From assembly GCF_031348265.1 (NCBI RefSeq), contig NZ_CP133771.1, positions 4,774,001-4,838,000 on the forward strand: a DNA stretch of 64,000 nucleotides. The letters run 5' to 3'. Under the pieces are notes generated by a model. The model was not told where the DNA came from. It did not search any database and saw only the letters and a list, made by a program, of their open reading frames with translations. The position numbers and the translations under genes were made by a program. This DNA comes from Streptomyces collinus (GTDB lineage: Bacteria > Actinomycetota > Actinomycetes > Streptomycetales > Streptomycetaceae). Positions 56,215-63,778 of this stretch are shown one piece after another (the stretch's first letter is position 1; each line of letters starts with the position of its first letter).

Positions 56215-56568
56215 ATGCGTCAGATTCCCGTAGACACGTCCACCGCGACTGTGATGGTCGCTAAGGCTCCGCAGCCCAAGGTGCGTGACCGTCGTACCGG
56301 CGAGATCGCCACCGACGCCGACGGCGTCAAGCTGATGACCGTCGACGTGATGTTCGCCGCCAACGACGAAGTCGAGATCCTCTCCGTCGCCGTCCCGGAG
56401 CCCGGTATTTCCAGTGACCTGGCCATGGGCACCCCGGTGGCCCTGACGGGTCTGATCGCCCGGCCGTGGGAGAACGAGTTCAACGGGCAGAAGCGGCACG
56501 GCATCGCCTTCCGCGCGGTCGCCGTCACCTCGCTGGCCGCCACCGGCTCGGCATCCGAGGCGGCCTGA
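56215..56568 (+). CDS. SCO3933-family regulatory-type protein
   Basis: A 117-residue protein from ATG 56215 after AAGGGAG. RQIPVDTSTATVMVAKAPQPKVRDRRTGEIATDADGVKLMTVDVMFAANDEVEILSVAVPEPGISSDLAMGTPVALTGLIARPWENEFNGQKRHGIAFRA matches the small protein that opens the transfer operon of many Streptomyces AICEs. Its biochemical role is not established; a single-strand DNA or Rep-associated function has been suggested by context. Confidence 0.82.
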   Translation: MRQIPVDTSTATVMVAKAPQPKVRDRRTGEIATDADGVKLMTVDVMFAANDEVEILSVAVPEPGISSDLAMGTPVALTGLIARPWENEFNGQKRHGIAFRAVAVTSLAATGSASEAA

Positions 56569-56570
56569 TC

Positions 56571-57926
56571 ATGACCTGGTTCATGGTCGCTGTGGTTGTG
56601 GTCGTCGTCGCTGCGGGTCTTCTGCGGTGGCGGCGCCCCGCCTGGTACTGGCTGGCCTTCGGCGTCGTCCTCGCCACGGTGCGGGTACTGGTCCGGTACT
56701 CCTCGGTCATGGAGGCCTGCGGGCTGACGGTTCCCCCCTCGCGCTGGCGGCTGGCGCTGGCCCGGGTGGCCAACCGGCCGGTGCCGGAGTCCCGCGCGCC
56801 GCGCATCCTGCGTCTGCGCCCGACCCGCACCGGTCTCGTCCTGCGGCTCAAGCTCCGTCCCGGACAGGACGCCTTCGACGTGGCGTCCGCGACGGACCGG
56901 CTGCGGCACTCCTTCGGGATGTACGGCGTGAACTCCCGAGAGGTGCGCTCCGGTGTCGTTGAGGTGCGGATGACCGGCTATGACGTGCTCAAGCAGGTCC
57001 AGATGCCTGCCAAGACCGACACGCGCCCGATGCGGGTTCCTGTCGCGCTGCGGGAGGACGGCTCGGTGCACTATCGCGACTATCGCGCCGTTCCCCATGG
57101 CCTGACCCTCGGGGCCACGGAGTCCGGCAAGTCCGTCTACCAGCGCAACCTGGTCGCCGGTCTCGCCCCGATGGACGTCGCCCTGGTCGGCATCGACTGC
57201 AAGCAAGGCGTCGAACTGTTCCCCCTCGCCCGCCGCTTCTCCGCCCTCGCCGACAACCCCGACACCGCCCTGGAACTGCTCGAAGCGCTGGTGTCCCACA
57301 TGGAAGAGGTCTACCAACTGATCCGGGCCGAGCAGCGCATCAGTGTCGCCGTGCCGGATGCGGAGATCGCCGCCGACATCTGGGACCTGCCCGAAGACAT
57401 CCGCCCCGTACCGGTCGTGGTCTTGGTCGACGAGGTCGCCGAACTCGCCCTGTTCGCCAGCAAGGAGGAGGAGAAGCGCCGGGACCGGATCATCACCGCC
57501 CTGGTTCGCCTCGCTCAGCTCGGCCGCGCGGCCGGGATCTACCTGGAGATCTGCGGGCAGCGTTTCGGCTCCGAACTCGGCAAGGGCATCACCATGCTCC
57601 GCGCCCAGCTCACCGGCCGCACCGCCCACCGCGTCAACGACGAAACCTCCGCCAACATGGCCTTCGGCGACATCTCCCCGGACGCCGTCCTGGCCGCCAT
57701 CCAGATACCCGCCGAGACACGCGGGCTGGCCATTGCCGGGGACTCGACCGGTGGCTGGCACCGCATCCGGGCCCCGCACACCTCGCTGCGCCAGGCCGTG
57801 AACACCTGCAACAAGTACGCCGACCGCACCCCCGACGTGCCCGCCCTGGCCCCGTTCCGGCCCGCGGTCGCCGCGCTGCCCTCGGCCCGGGTGCCGCTGT
57901 CCAAGACAGCCCCCGCCACCGCCTGA
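56571..57926 (+). CDS. FtsK/SpoIIIE-type DNA translocase (TraB/TraSA-like)
   Basis: A 451-residue protein from ATG 56571. Two N-terminal hydrophobic helices (FMVAVVVVVVAAGLL and WYWLAFGVVLATVRVLV) anchor it. The NTPase has Walker A LGATESGKS near residues 180-188 and Walker B PVPVVVLVDEVAEL near 282. GRAAGIYLEICGQRF and the C-terminal region follow FtsK-like order. Such proteins move double-stranded DNA through the septum of mycelial contacts during conjugation. A C-terminal winged helix for recognising repeats is not obvious. Confidence 0.92.
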   Translation: MTWFMVAVVVVVVAAGLLRWRRPAWYWLAFGVVLATVRVLVRYSSVMEACGLTVPPSRWRLALARVANRPVPESRAPRILRLRPTRTGLVLRLKLRPGQDAFDVASATDRLRHSFGMYGVNSREVRSGVVEVRMTGYDVLKQVQMPAKTDTRPMRVPVALREDGSVHYRDYRAVPHGLTLGATESGKSVYQRNLVAGLAPMDVALVGIDCKQGVELFPLARRFSALADNPDTALELLEALVSHMEEVYQLIRAEQRISVAVPDAEIAADIWDLPEDIRPVPVVVLVDEVAELALFASKEEEKRRDRIITALVRLAQLGRAAGIYLEICGQRFGSELGKGITMLRAQLTGRTAHRVNDETSANMAFGDISPDAVLAAIQIPAETRGLAIAGDSTGGWHRIRAPHTSLRQAVNTCNKYADRTPDVPALAPFRPAVAALPSARVPLSKTAPATA

Positions 57927-58007
57927 CCTTCCCCACTTCATCGGTCGGCGTGACCGCTTCGCGCCAGGTCCCTACCCCCGCCATGCCACTCACAGGAAGG
58001 AGCCGTG

Positions 58008-58667
58008 ATGGCCCGCCCCGCTCTCCGTATCGACGCCGTCCTGGTCCAGGCCGTCATCGCCGGGGCGCTGTCCTTCGCCCACCTCCACGACCTGGCCGCC
58101 GCTGCCGGACAGGACGGCTGGAAAGCCTGGGCCTACCCGATCAGCGTCGACCTGCTCCTGGTCGCTGCCTGGCGGCGGCTCCGCTCCGACGGGCCGTCCC
58201 GGCTGGCCTGGTGCTGGTTCGTGATCGCCCTGGTCGCCTCCCTCGGCGCCAACGTCGCCACCGCCGGACTCCTCGACCTGACCGACGTCCCGGCCTGGCT
58301 GCGCATCCTCGTCGCCGCCTGGCCCGCCCTGGCCTTCATGGGCGGCACCCTCCTTGCCCACTCCGCCACAGAGCAGGTGCCGGAACCGCCGGCACCCGCA
58401 GCCCCAGCCACCGAGCCGAACCCCGAGCCGGTCACCGAAACCGAACCTGAGCCTGCGCCGGTCCCGGCAGCCGACGACACCCCGGCCCTCCCGGCCGCCG
58501 AGCCCGCCCCGGCCTCGTCGGTCCCGGCCGCGCTGGTCGACCACGCCCGCAAGGTCGCCGACGACCACCACGCCCGCACCGGTACGCCGATCGACACCGA
58601 CACCCTGCGCGCCCGCCTCGGCGTCCCGCCCCAGCTCGCCGACGCCATCGCCGCCCAACTCACCTGA
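58008..58667 (+). CDS. DUF2637 / SpdB-like membrane protein
   Basis: A 219-residue protein from ATG 58008 with AAGGAG 6 bases upstream (GTG 58005 also possible). Four hydrophobic segments occur in the first 120 residues (AVIAGALSFAHLHDLAA, AYPISVDLLLVAAW, AWCWFVIALVASLGANVATAG, LRILVAAWPALAFMGGTLLA). A Pro/Glu/Ala-rich linker follows. A C-terminal helical domain (LVDHARKVADDHHARTGTPIDTDTLRARLGV) looks like a small DNA-binding unit. Such Spd proteins help plasmid spreading in mycelium. Confidence 0.82.
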   Translation: MARPALRIDAVLVQAVIAGALSFAHLHDLAAAAGQDGWKAWAYPISVDLLLVAAWRRLRSDGPSRLAWCWFVIALVASLGANVATAGLLDLTDVPAWLRILVAAWPALAFMGGTLLAHSATEQVPEPPAPAAPATEPNPEPVTETEPEPAPVPAADDTPALPAAEPAPASSVPAALVDHARKVADDHHARTGTPIDTDTLRARLGVPPQLADAIAAQLT

Positions 58668-58686
58668 CATCGACGGGAGACACGCC

Positions 58687-58881
58687 ATGACCAGTGACCC
58701 GGCCGACCTGACCGCCGCCGAACACCTCGACGCCGCCCGCGAGATGACCGCCGCGAACCGGCCCTACCTCGCGCACCTGCTCGCCGAGGAAGCCGCCCGC
58801 CGCACCACCGACCCGGCCACCGCCGACGGTATCCGCGCCGCCTTCCCCAACCCGGCCCCGTCCCGAGAGGAGACCGACTGA
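58687..58881 (+). CDS. Small hypothetical AICE protein
   Basis: A 64-residue protein from ATG 58687. LTAAEHLDAAREMTAANRPYLAHLLAEEAARRTTDPATADGIRAAF is two helices with no recognised family. It overlaps the SpdA-like gene by TGATG. Such small proteins are regularly found in Spd operons. Confidence 0.65.
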   Translation: MTSDPADLTAAEHLDAAREMTAANRPYLAHLLAEEAARRTTDPATADGIRAAFPNPAPSREETD

Positions 58882-59072
58882 TGCCCGCCCGCGACCACTT
58901 CCACTCCGTGATGCGCATCGGACCCGTGCAGATCGGCACCCACCGCGACCGCAACGGCCGCACCAAGTACGCCGCCGTGTGCACCGCCGACCGCTGCGGC
59001 TGGTCCTCCGACTACTCCAGCCAGTCCGCCGCCCAGCTCGCCGCCCGCACCCACCGCTGCCGGGTCCGCTAG
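58881..59072 (+). CDS. SpdA-type mobile element transfer protein
   Basis: A 63-residue protein from ATG 58881. HFHSVMRIGPVQIGTHRDRNGRTKYAAVCTADRCGWSSDYSSQSAAQLAARTHRC matches the short mobile-element transfer proteins named SpdA, with two Cys in CTADRCGW and a His/Cys end. It is coupled with the preceding gene, and AGGAGG follows its stop for the next one. Confidence 0.85.
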   Translation: MPARDHFHSVMRIGPVQIGTHRDRNGRTKYAAVCTADRCGWSSDYSSQSAAQLAARTHRCRVR

Positions 59073-59085
59073 GAGGCCTACCGCC

Positions 59086-59241
59086 ATGGAAGTACCGCTC
59101 TGGCTCGCGCTGCTCGTCGTCGGCTACCTCGGCGTCAAGCTCATCCGCCCGCCCGCCTGGCTCATCGCCGTCCTGCTGCTCGGCGGCTTCCTCCTCGCCG
59201 ACAGCGTCCTGGCCCCCGCCATCGACACCTTCGTCAAGTAA
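59086..59241 (+). CDS. 51-residue two-helix membrane protein (Spd operon)
   Basis: A tiny protein from ATG 59086, with AGGAGG 9 bases upstream and stop TAA at 59239. LWLALLVVGYLGVKLI and WLIAVLLLGGFLLADSVL are two membrane helices. Its place between SpdA and the SpdD-like gene and its strong ribosome binding site support it as a real gene. Small membrane peptides of this kind are usual in Spd operons. Confidence 0.75.
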   Translation: MEVPLWLALLVVGYLGVKLIRPPAWLIAVLLLGGFLLADSVLAPAIDTFVK

Positions 59242-59266
59242 CCGTCCCCGGAAGGGAGAACCGCTG

Positions 59267-59590
59267 ATGTTCCGTCCGAAGATCCCGACCATGCCCACGC
59301 CGACCGGCCAGGTCACACCGCCTGTCGTGGTCGAGCCGACCACCATCGTCCCGGCCGCCCAGACCCCGCCGCCCGCTCCGGTGGCCCCGGCTCCGGCGCC
59401 CGTACGGCCGACGGTGCAGCTGACCCCTGGAACCGCTCTCGCCCTCGTCGGTGGCGGCACCGCCGTGGTCCTGGTCGTCGGCGCCGTCCTGGTCTCCATG
59501 CTCCTGGCGGTCGCCATCACCGGCGCCTCGGTCGCCGTCTGCGCCGTCGTCCTGCGCTCGCTGCTCGCCTCGGAGATGAAGCGACGCTGA
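59267..59590 (+). CDS. SpdD-like spread protein
   Basis: A 107-residue protein from ATG 59267 after GAAGGGAGAA. The N-terminal half is Pro/Thr/Val-rich and polar. Two hydrophobic helices form the C-terminal half (TALALVGGGTAVVLVVGAVLVSMLL and AVAITGASVAVCAVVLRSLL). This is the SpdD-type layout seen in pSAM2-like elements. It probably inserts in the membrane at hyphal cross-walls. Confidence 0.78.
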   Translation: MFRPKIPTMPTPTGQVTPPVVVEPTTIVPAAQTPPPAPVAPAPAPVRPTVQLTPGTALALVGGGTAVVLVVGAVLVSMLLAVAITGASVAVCAVVLRSLLASEMKRR

Positions 59591-59679
59591 CCGGCCCCCG
59601 GGCGGCTCCGATACCGCCAAGCATCCGCCGCCCGGGCGCCGTCCCTGTCCGATCCAACGAACCGGAAGGAACCCCCAGC

Positions 59680-59865
59680 ATGACCGACCGCACCGCACCC
59701 GTGCCCCGCATCTGCCCGAACTGCGACGGCTTCGCCTCCGCCGCCATCACCACCGGCGGCCGCGACCGGCACGGCCACCTGCAGACGCTCACCGTCGACT
59801 GCCGGGCCTGCAACGGTCTGGGCACCGTCCCCGCCCGCCGCGTCCGGGAGGGTGCGCGTGCCTGA
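59680..59865 (+). CDS. Small zinc-ribbon-like protein
   Basis: A 61-residue protein from ATG 59680, preceded by GGAAGGAA. CPNCDGFASAAITTGGRDRHGHLQTLTVDCRACNGLG has two CxxC knuckles, as in DnaJ-type zinc fingers. It overlaps the Rep gene start and could modulate replication. No further evidence is available. Confidence 0.75.
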   Translation: MTDRTAPVPRICPNCDGFASAAITTGGRDRHGHLQTLTVDCRACNGLGTVPARRVREGARA

Positions 59866-61234
59866 CATGCTCGACCCGACCACCCTCGGCGACCTGCTGA
59901 GGGTGGCTTCGGCCTCCGACTACCACCGCTGGCACGAGCAGATCCGCCGCACCGGCGGCTGCGCCGACCCCATCCACCTCACCGGCTGGACCCTCACCAA
60001 GGACAAGACCACCGGCGAAACCCTGCACCACTACGCCACCGCCAACGAGCCCGGCGGACGCCTCCGCGTCGCCTGCGGCAACCGCCGAGCCTCCCGCTGC
60101 CCCTCCTGCGCCTGGACCTACGCGGGCGACACCTACCACCTCATCCGTGCGGGCCTGGCCGGAGACGACCGACGCGACATCCCCGCCACCGTCCGGGACC
60201 ATCCGAGGGTCTTCGCCACCCTCACCGCCCCCTCCTTCGGCCCGGTCCACAACCGGCCCGATCGTGGAGTCTGCCGCTGTGGTGACCACCACGCCGCTGA
60301 CGATCCCGACCTCGGCACCGCGCTGGACTCGGCCACATACGACTACGCGGGCGCGGTGCTGTTCAACAACCATGCCGGACAGCTCTGGCAGCGCTTCACC
60401 AACCGGCTCCGCCGCGAGATCGCCGCCCGCGCCGGCATCACCCAGCGAGAGCTGAGCGAGTGCGCCCGCCTGTCGTATGGCAAGGTCGCCGAGTTCCAGA
60501 AGCGCGGCGCCCTGCACTTCCACGCCGTGATCCGCATCGACGGTCCCGACGGACCCGACACCCCGCCGCCGTCCTGGGCCACGGTCGACCTTCTCAGCGA
60601 CTCGATCCGTGCAGCTGCTGCGCACTCCTACACTTCGGTCTCCGTCCCCGCCGCCGAGGACCAACCGGCCCGCACCTTCCGCTGGGGCACCCAGCTCGAC
60701 GTCCGGCCCGTGAAGACCTTCGGCGACGGCTCCGACATCACCGAACAGGCCGTCGCCTCCTACGTCGCCAAGTACGCCACCAAAGCCGCCGAGAACACCG
60801 GCACGCTCGACCGCCGCATCGGCGAACTCTCCGAACTCGACCGCCACCAAGTCCCCGACCACACCCGCCGCCTCATCCAGGCATGCAAGCAGCTCGACCC
60901 GCTCTACCCCGACCGACGGCTGTGGGCCTGGGCTCACATGCTCGGCTTCCGCGGCCACTTCTCCTCCAAGTCCCGCCGCTACTCCACCACCCTCGGTGCC
61001 CTCCGCCAGGCCCGCGCCGACTACCGCGCCGCCCAGGAACACGCCGCCCTCGGCCTGGACGACCGCGAGCCCGACACCGTCCTGGTCCTGGCCGACTGGC
61101 AGTACGCCGGACACGGCCACACCCCCGGCGAATCCGCCCTCGCCGCCACCATCGCCCGCGACCTCCAACTCAACCGCGAAACCGCCCGCGAAGCCCTACG
61201 CGACCAACTCGCCCTGGAAGGAGCCGCAGCATGA
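59858..61234 (+). CDS. Rolling-circle replication initiator (RepSA-like)
   Basis: A 458-residue protein from GTG 59858, with GGGAGG 6 bases before it. The N-terminal part has CGNRRASRCPSCAW zinc ligands. The HUH metal motif is GALHFHAVIRI with His220 and His222. The nicking Tyr is probably Tyr302 or Tyr306 in SYVAKYATKAAE. AWAHMLGFRGHFSSKSRRYS follows, the usual end of RepSA-type proteins. It nicks the double-strand origin for rolling-circle replication after excision. The stop overlaps the xis start. Confidence 0.92.
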   Translation: MPDMLDPTTLGDLLRVASASDYHRWHEQIRRTGGCADPIHLTGWTLTKDKTTGETLHHYATANEPGGRLRVACGNRRASRCPSCAWTYAGDTYHLIRAGLAGDDRRDIPATVRDHPRVFATLTAPSFGPVHNRPDRGVCRCGDHHAADDPDLGTALDSATYDYAGAVLFNNHAGQLWQRFTNRLRREIAARAGITQRELSECARLSYGKVAEFQKRGALHFHAVIRIDGPDGPDTPPPSWATVDLLSDSIRAAAAHSYTSVSVPAAEDQPARTFRWGTQLDVRPVKTFGDGSDITEQAVASYVAKYATKAAENTGTLDRRIGELSELDRHQVPDHTRRLIQACKQLDPLYPDRRLWAWAHMLGFRGHFSSKSRRYSTTLGALRQARADYRAAQEHAALGLDDREPDTVLVLADWQYAGHGHTPGESALAATIARDLQLNRETAREALRDQLALEGAAA

Positions 61235-61419
61235 CCACTGCCACCCCTGAACTGCTGACGGTGTCGGACGTCATGACGCGGCTCAAGGTCGGACGCTCCA
61301 AGGTCTACGACCTGATCCGTACGCACCGGCTGGCCTCCATCAAGATCGATGGGGCTCGTCGCATACCTGCCGATGCCGTGCACGACTTCATCCAGCACCA
61401 GCTGGAGGAGGCCGCCTGA
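61231..61419 (+). CDS. xis: Excisionase (MerR-like helix-turn-helix)
   Basis: A 62-residue protein from ATG 61231. ELLTVSDVMTRLKVGRSKVYDLIRTHRLASIKIDGARRIPADAVHDFIQHQLEEAA is a full winged helix of the excisionase type. Both ends overlap neighbours (ATGA with Rep, TGATG with Int), the fixed order rep-xis-int of pSAM2-like elements. Confidence 0.93.
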   Translation: MTTATPELLTVSDVMTRLKVGRSKVYDLIRTHRLASIKIDGARRIPADAVHDFIQHQLEEAA

Positions 61420-62585
61420 TGACCAAGCGACGCAGCCGCGGCGACGGTGGGCTCCACTGGGACGAGAAGAGACAGCGTTGGATCGCCACGGCGAACCTCG
61501 GCTTCGATCCGAGCGGCAAGCGGATCGTGAAGCGGGGGAGTGGCAGGACCAAGACAGAGGCGAAGAACAAGCTCAAGGAGGTGCTGCGGGACCACGAAGA
61601 CGGTCTTGCGATCGCGCCCACGGGCTACACCGTCGCCGACGCCGTGAACGACTGGCTTGCCTACGGCCTGGCGGGTCGTGACCCGGGCACGGTCGAGACC
61701 TGCACCATCCTGAGCCAGAACCATGTGATCCCCGCTCTGGGCGCCCGGAAGCTCCGCGACCTCAGCGCGGAGGATGTCGACCGCTGGCTGGCCGCCAAGG
61801 CCAAGACCCTCAGCACCCGCACGCTGCAGTCCGTCCACTCCTGCCTGAACCGCTCGGTCAAGCGGGCCATGGCGCGGGACAAGGTGAAGCGCAACGTCGT
61901 CGAGCTGTGCTCCGTGCCACAGGGCCAGGTTGGGCGACCTTCCAAGGCGCTCACCTTGGCCCAGGCCGAGGCGGTGCTCAAGGCGGCCGAGGGGACCTCG
62001 ATGTACGCGTACATCGTCGTCGCCCTGCTGACCGGTGCCCGCACTGAGGAGCTGCGGGCGCTGACCTGGGACCACGTCTTCCTCAAGGGCAGGCCGGACG
62101 CCGATCCGCCGCAGCCCCCGCACATCGCCGTGTGGCGTTCGGTCCGGCGCGGCGGGGACACCAAGACCCGGAAGTCTCGGCGAACGCTCGCTCTGCCGGC
62201 GCGTTGCGTCGAGGTCCTGTGGCAGCAGTTCGAGGACCAGGGTTGGGAGCGGCTCGGCGCTGGCGACAGCTGGGAGGAACACGGACTGGTCTTCTCCTCA
62301 GCCGTCGGCAAGCCGCTCGACGCGACCAACGTCCGGCGGGCCTTCCGCCAGGCGCTCAAGGACGCCGATGGGATCAACGCCGACGAGTGGACACCGAGGG
62401 AGCTCCGGCACAGCTTCGTGTCGCTGCTGTCCGACCGTGGCGTCCCTCTGGAGGAGATCTCCCGTCTTGTCGGCCACTCCGGTACTGCTGTGACTGAGGA
62501 GGTCTACCGGAAGCAGATCAGACCAGTGATCCAGACCGGCGCGGTGGTCATGGACGGGATCTTCACTCGCGATCCAAAGCGGTAG
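61419..62585 (+). CDS. int: Site-specific tyrosine integrase
   Basis: A 388-residue tyrosine recombinase from ATG 61419. The N-terminal arm-binding segment (GGLHWDEKRQRWIATANLGFDPSGKRIVKRGSG) and a core-binding SAM-like domain (residues 70-165) precede the catalytic domain. The active-site residues are Arg208 (TGARTEELR), a Lys in TKTRKSRR, Arg330 (RELRHSF), His353 (VGHSG) and Tyr363 (EEVYRKQ). The first His of HxxR is Arg, a common variant. It sits 75 bp from the intact tRNA-Pro and acts on the 45-bp att core. Confidence 0.97.
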   Translation: MTKRRSRGDGGLHWDEKRQRWIATANLGFDPSGKRIVKRGSGRTKTEAKNKLKEVLRDHEDGLAIAPTGYTVADAVNDWLAYGLAGRDPGTVETCTILSQNHVIPALGARKLRDLSAEDVDRWLAAKAKTLSTRTLQSVHSCLNRSVKRAMARDKVKRNVVELCSVPQGQVGRPSKALTLAQAEAVLKAAEGTSMYAYIVVALLTGARTEELRALTWDHVFLKGRPDADPPQPPHIAVWRSVRRGGDTKTRKSRRTLALPARCVEVLWQQFEDQGWERLGAGDSWEEHGLVFSSAVGKPLDATNVRRAFRQALKDADGINADEWTPRELRHSFVSLLSDRGVPLEEISRLVGHSGTAVTEEVYRKQIRPVIQTGAVVMDGIFTRDPKR

Positions 62586-62605
62586 TCACGCAGATAGACA
62601 CGCAG
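62585..62605 (+). repeat. Arm-type integrase repeat near right att
   Basis: Matches 48180-48200 in 19 of 21 positions, starting within the last base of the int stop. It lies 55 bases inside the right att core. Confidence 0.55.
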
Positions 62606-62610
62606 AAAGC

Positions 62611-62650
62611 AGATCAGCCAGTCTACTCACGTGAGTAGACTGGCTGATCT
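62611..62650. terminator. 40-base perfect palindrome between int and tRNA-Pro
   Basis: Bases 62611-62630 are exactly complementary to 62631-62650. It lies between convergent int and tRNA-Pro genes, so it can terminate both. Its centre CTACTCACGTGAGTAG is the same 16-mer as in the 53893 operator, so it may also bind that regulator. Confidence 0.8.
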
Positions 62651-62659
62651 GGTGTTTCT

Positions 62660-62704
62660 CTGTCGGGGTGGCGGGATTTGAACCCACGACCTCTTCGTCC
62701 CGAA
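62660..62704. repeat. att core copy 3: within the intact tRNA-Pro
   Basis: The 45 bases are identical to copies 1 and 2. Here the tRNA sequence continues to its 5' end, so this copy is the reconstituted gene. Confidence 0.93.
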
Positions 62705-62736
62705 CGAAGCGCGCTGCCAAGCTGCGCTACACCCCG
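62663..62736 (-). tRNA. tRNA-Pro (anticodon CGG)
   Basis: Read on the minus strand the gene begins CGGGGTGTAGCGCAGCTTGG and ends with the complement of TCGGGGTGG. All four arms pair. The anticodon loop is TTCGGGA with CGG, decoding CCG. The T loop is GTTCAAATC. CCA is not encoded. It is the integration target of elements A and B. Confidence 0.97.
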
Positions 62737-62783
62737 ATGTCGCTGCTGTCGCGGCGACGACGTTTACTTTAGCCCACCGGTGG

Positions 62784-63554
62784 CTAGAGACGAAATCCGG
62801 TTTTGCCGCGGTGGCGGATGGGGTTCGGGCGGGCGTGGTCGAGGGCCACGAGGAGCACGGCCAGGGCGTAGAAGGCGAGGCCCAGGAGGAGAGTGTTGCC
62901 GAGGACGCGCTTGAAGCCGTCCTGGCCGACGTCCAGGAGCGGGTAGAGGTAGCGGTCGGGCGTGCCCGGGAGGATCAGCTCGCCCCGGGTGAGGCAGAAG
63001 GCCAGGTAGGCCATGGGGTAGAGGAGCCAGGTGCCGGCCTGGCGGAGGTGCATGCGGCCGGGGGGCGTGAGCAGGAGCCAGTTCAGTACCGCCGCGATCG
63101 GCGTCACGGTGTGCAGCACCGCGTGGGAGAGGGCCGGCAGGCCCGTCGGGGCGGAGGCCTCCCCCGTGAGGGAGGAGGGGCTCGCCTCGTTCGCCAGGAG
63201 CAGGTGGTGCACCAGGGCCGCGGTGACGACGTAGAGCAGCGTCGCTCCCAGGACCGCGCCCGGCAGCGGCCTGCCGGCCGTCCACGCGCGGCGGGCCGAG
63301 AGGGCCATGACCAGCGCCAGCAGCATGTTGCTCTGGATCGTGAAGTGGCTCAGGGCCCGGGGCGGATCGCCGAGGAGCAGTTCGAGCGTCACGCCCCCGG
63401 CCGCCGCGAGGGCGACCAGCAGGCGGAAGGCCGCGGCCGCGGGGCGGCGGACCGGGGTGACGACGGCCGTGGCGGGCACGGGGGAGGGCTTCAGTGCCGG
63501 CGGGGGCGGGATCGCGGGGAGGCCCGGGATGTCCCGGGGTATCGGGGCGGGCAT
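62784..63554 (-). CDS. Pr6Pr family membrane protein
   Basis: A 256-residue membrane protein read leftward from ATG 63554. A Pro-rich N-terminus is followed by about six helices. FTIQSNMLLALVMALSARRAW and HTVTPIAAVLNWLLLTPPGRMHLRQAGTWLLYPMAYLAFCLTRGEL are landmarks of the Pr6Pr (FAR-17a/AIG1-like) family. Function in bacteria is unknown. It is ordinary chromosome flanking the tRNA. Confidence 0.82.
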   Translation of the reverse strand: MPAPIPRDIPGLPAIPPPPALKPSPVPATAVVTPVRRPAAAAFRLLVALAAAGGVTLELLLGDPPRALSHFTIQSNMLLALVMALSARRAWTAGRPLPGAVLGATLLYVVTAALVHHLLLANEASPSSLTGEASAPTGLPALSHAVLHTVTPIAAVLNWLLLTPPGRMHLRQAGTWLLYPMAYLAFCLTRGELILPGTPDRYLYPLLDVGQDGFKRVLGNTLLLGLAFYALAVLLVALDHARPNPIRHRGKTGFRL

Positions 63555-63778
63555 GCCCCCACGCTGACAGAAGCGGACATAGGGGGCGATGCGGGCGGGG
63601 CTGTGTGGGTTACCCGGTACCGACGGTCACGACCGCCCTCAGCCCGGCCCAGGTCAGCCCTGAGCCCTCGGTCCCGCAGCCCTCAGCCCGGCCTCGATCA
63701 GCCCTGGGCCCCGGTCCCGATCAGCCCCCAGCCCCAGGCACCGACCAGCTCCTGCCAGTCCCGCCCCAGCCCTCTCCC

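Larger units (their letters stand above)
48037..62704. mobile_element. Element B: complete pSAM2-type AICE at tRNA-Pro
   Basis: About 14.6 kb from att core copy 2 to copy 3. It has int, xis, a rolling-circle Rep, an FtsK/TraB-type translocase, Spd-type spread genes, an SCO3933-like gene, a GntR repressor, a GntR-NUDIX regulator and an XRE-TPR regulator, in the order usual for actinomycete integrative and conjugative elements. Variable cargo lies at 50.2-53.4 kb. All module genes look intact. Confidence 0.92.

Noticed and set aside
63595..63760. CAGCCC-type repeats as a CRISPR-like array
   Set aside because: The units are short, irregular and lack constant spacers; this is low-complexity GC-rich DNA. 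No CRISPR array was seen in the window.
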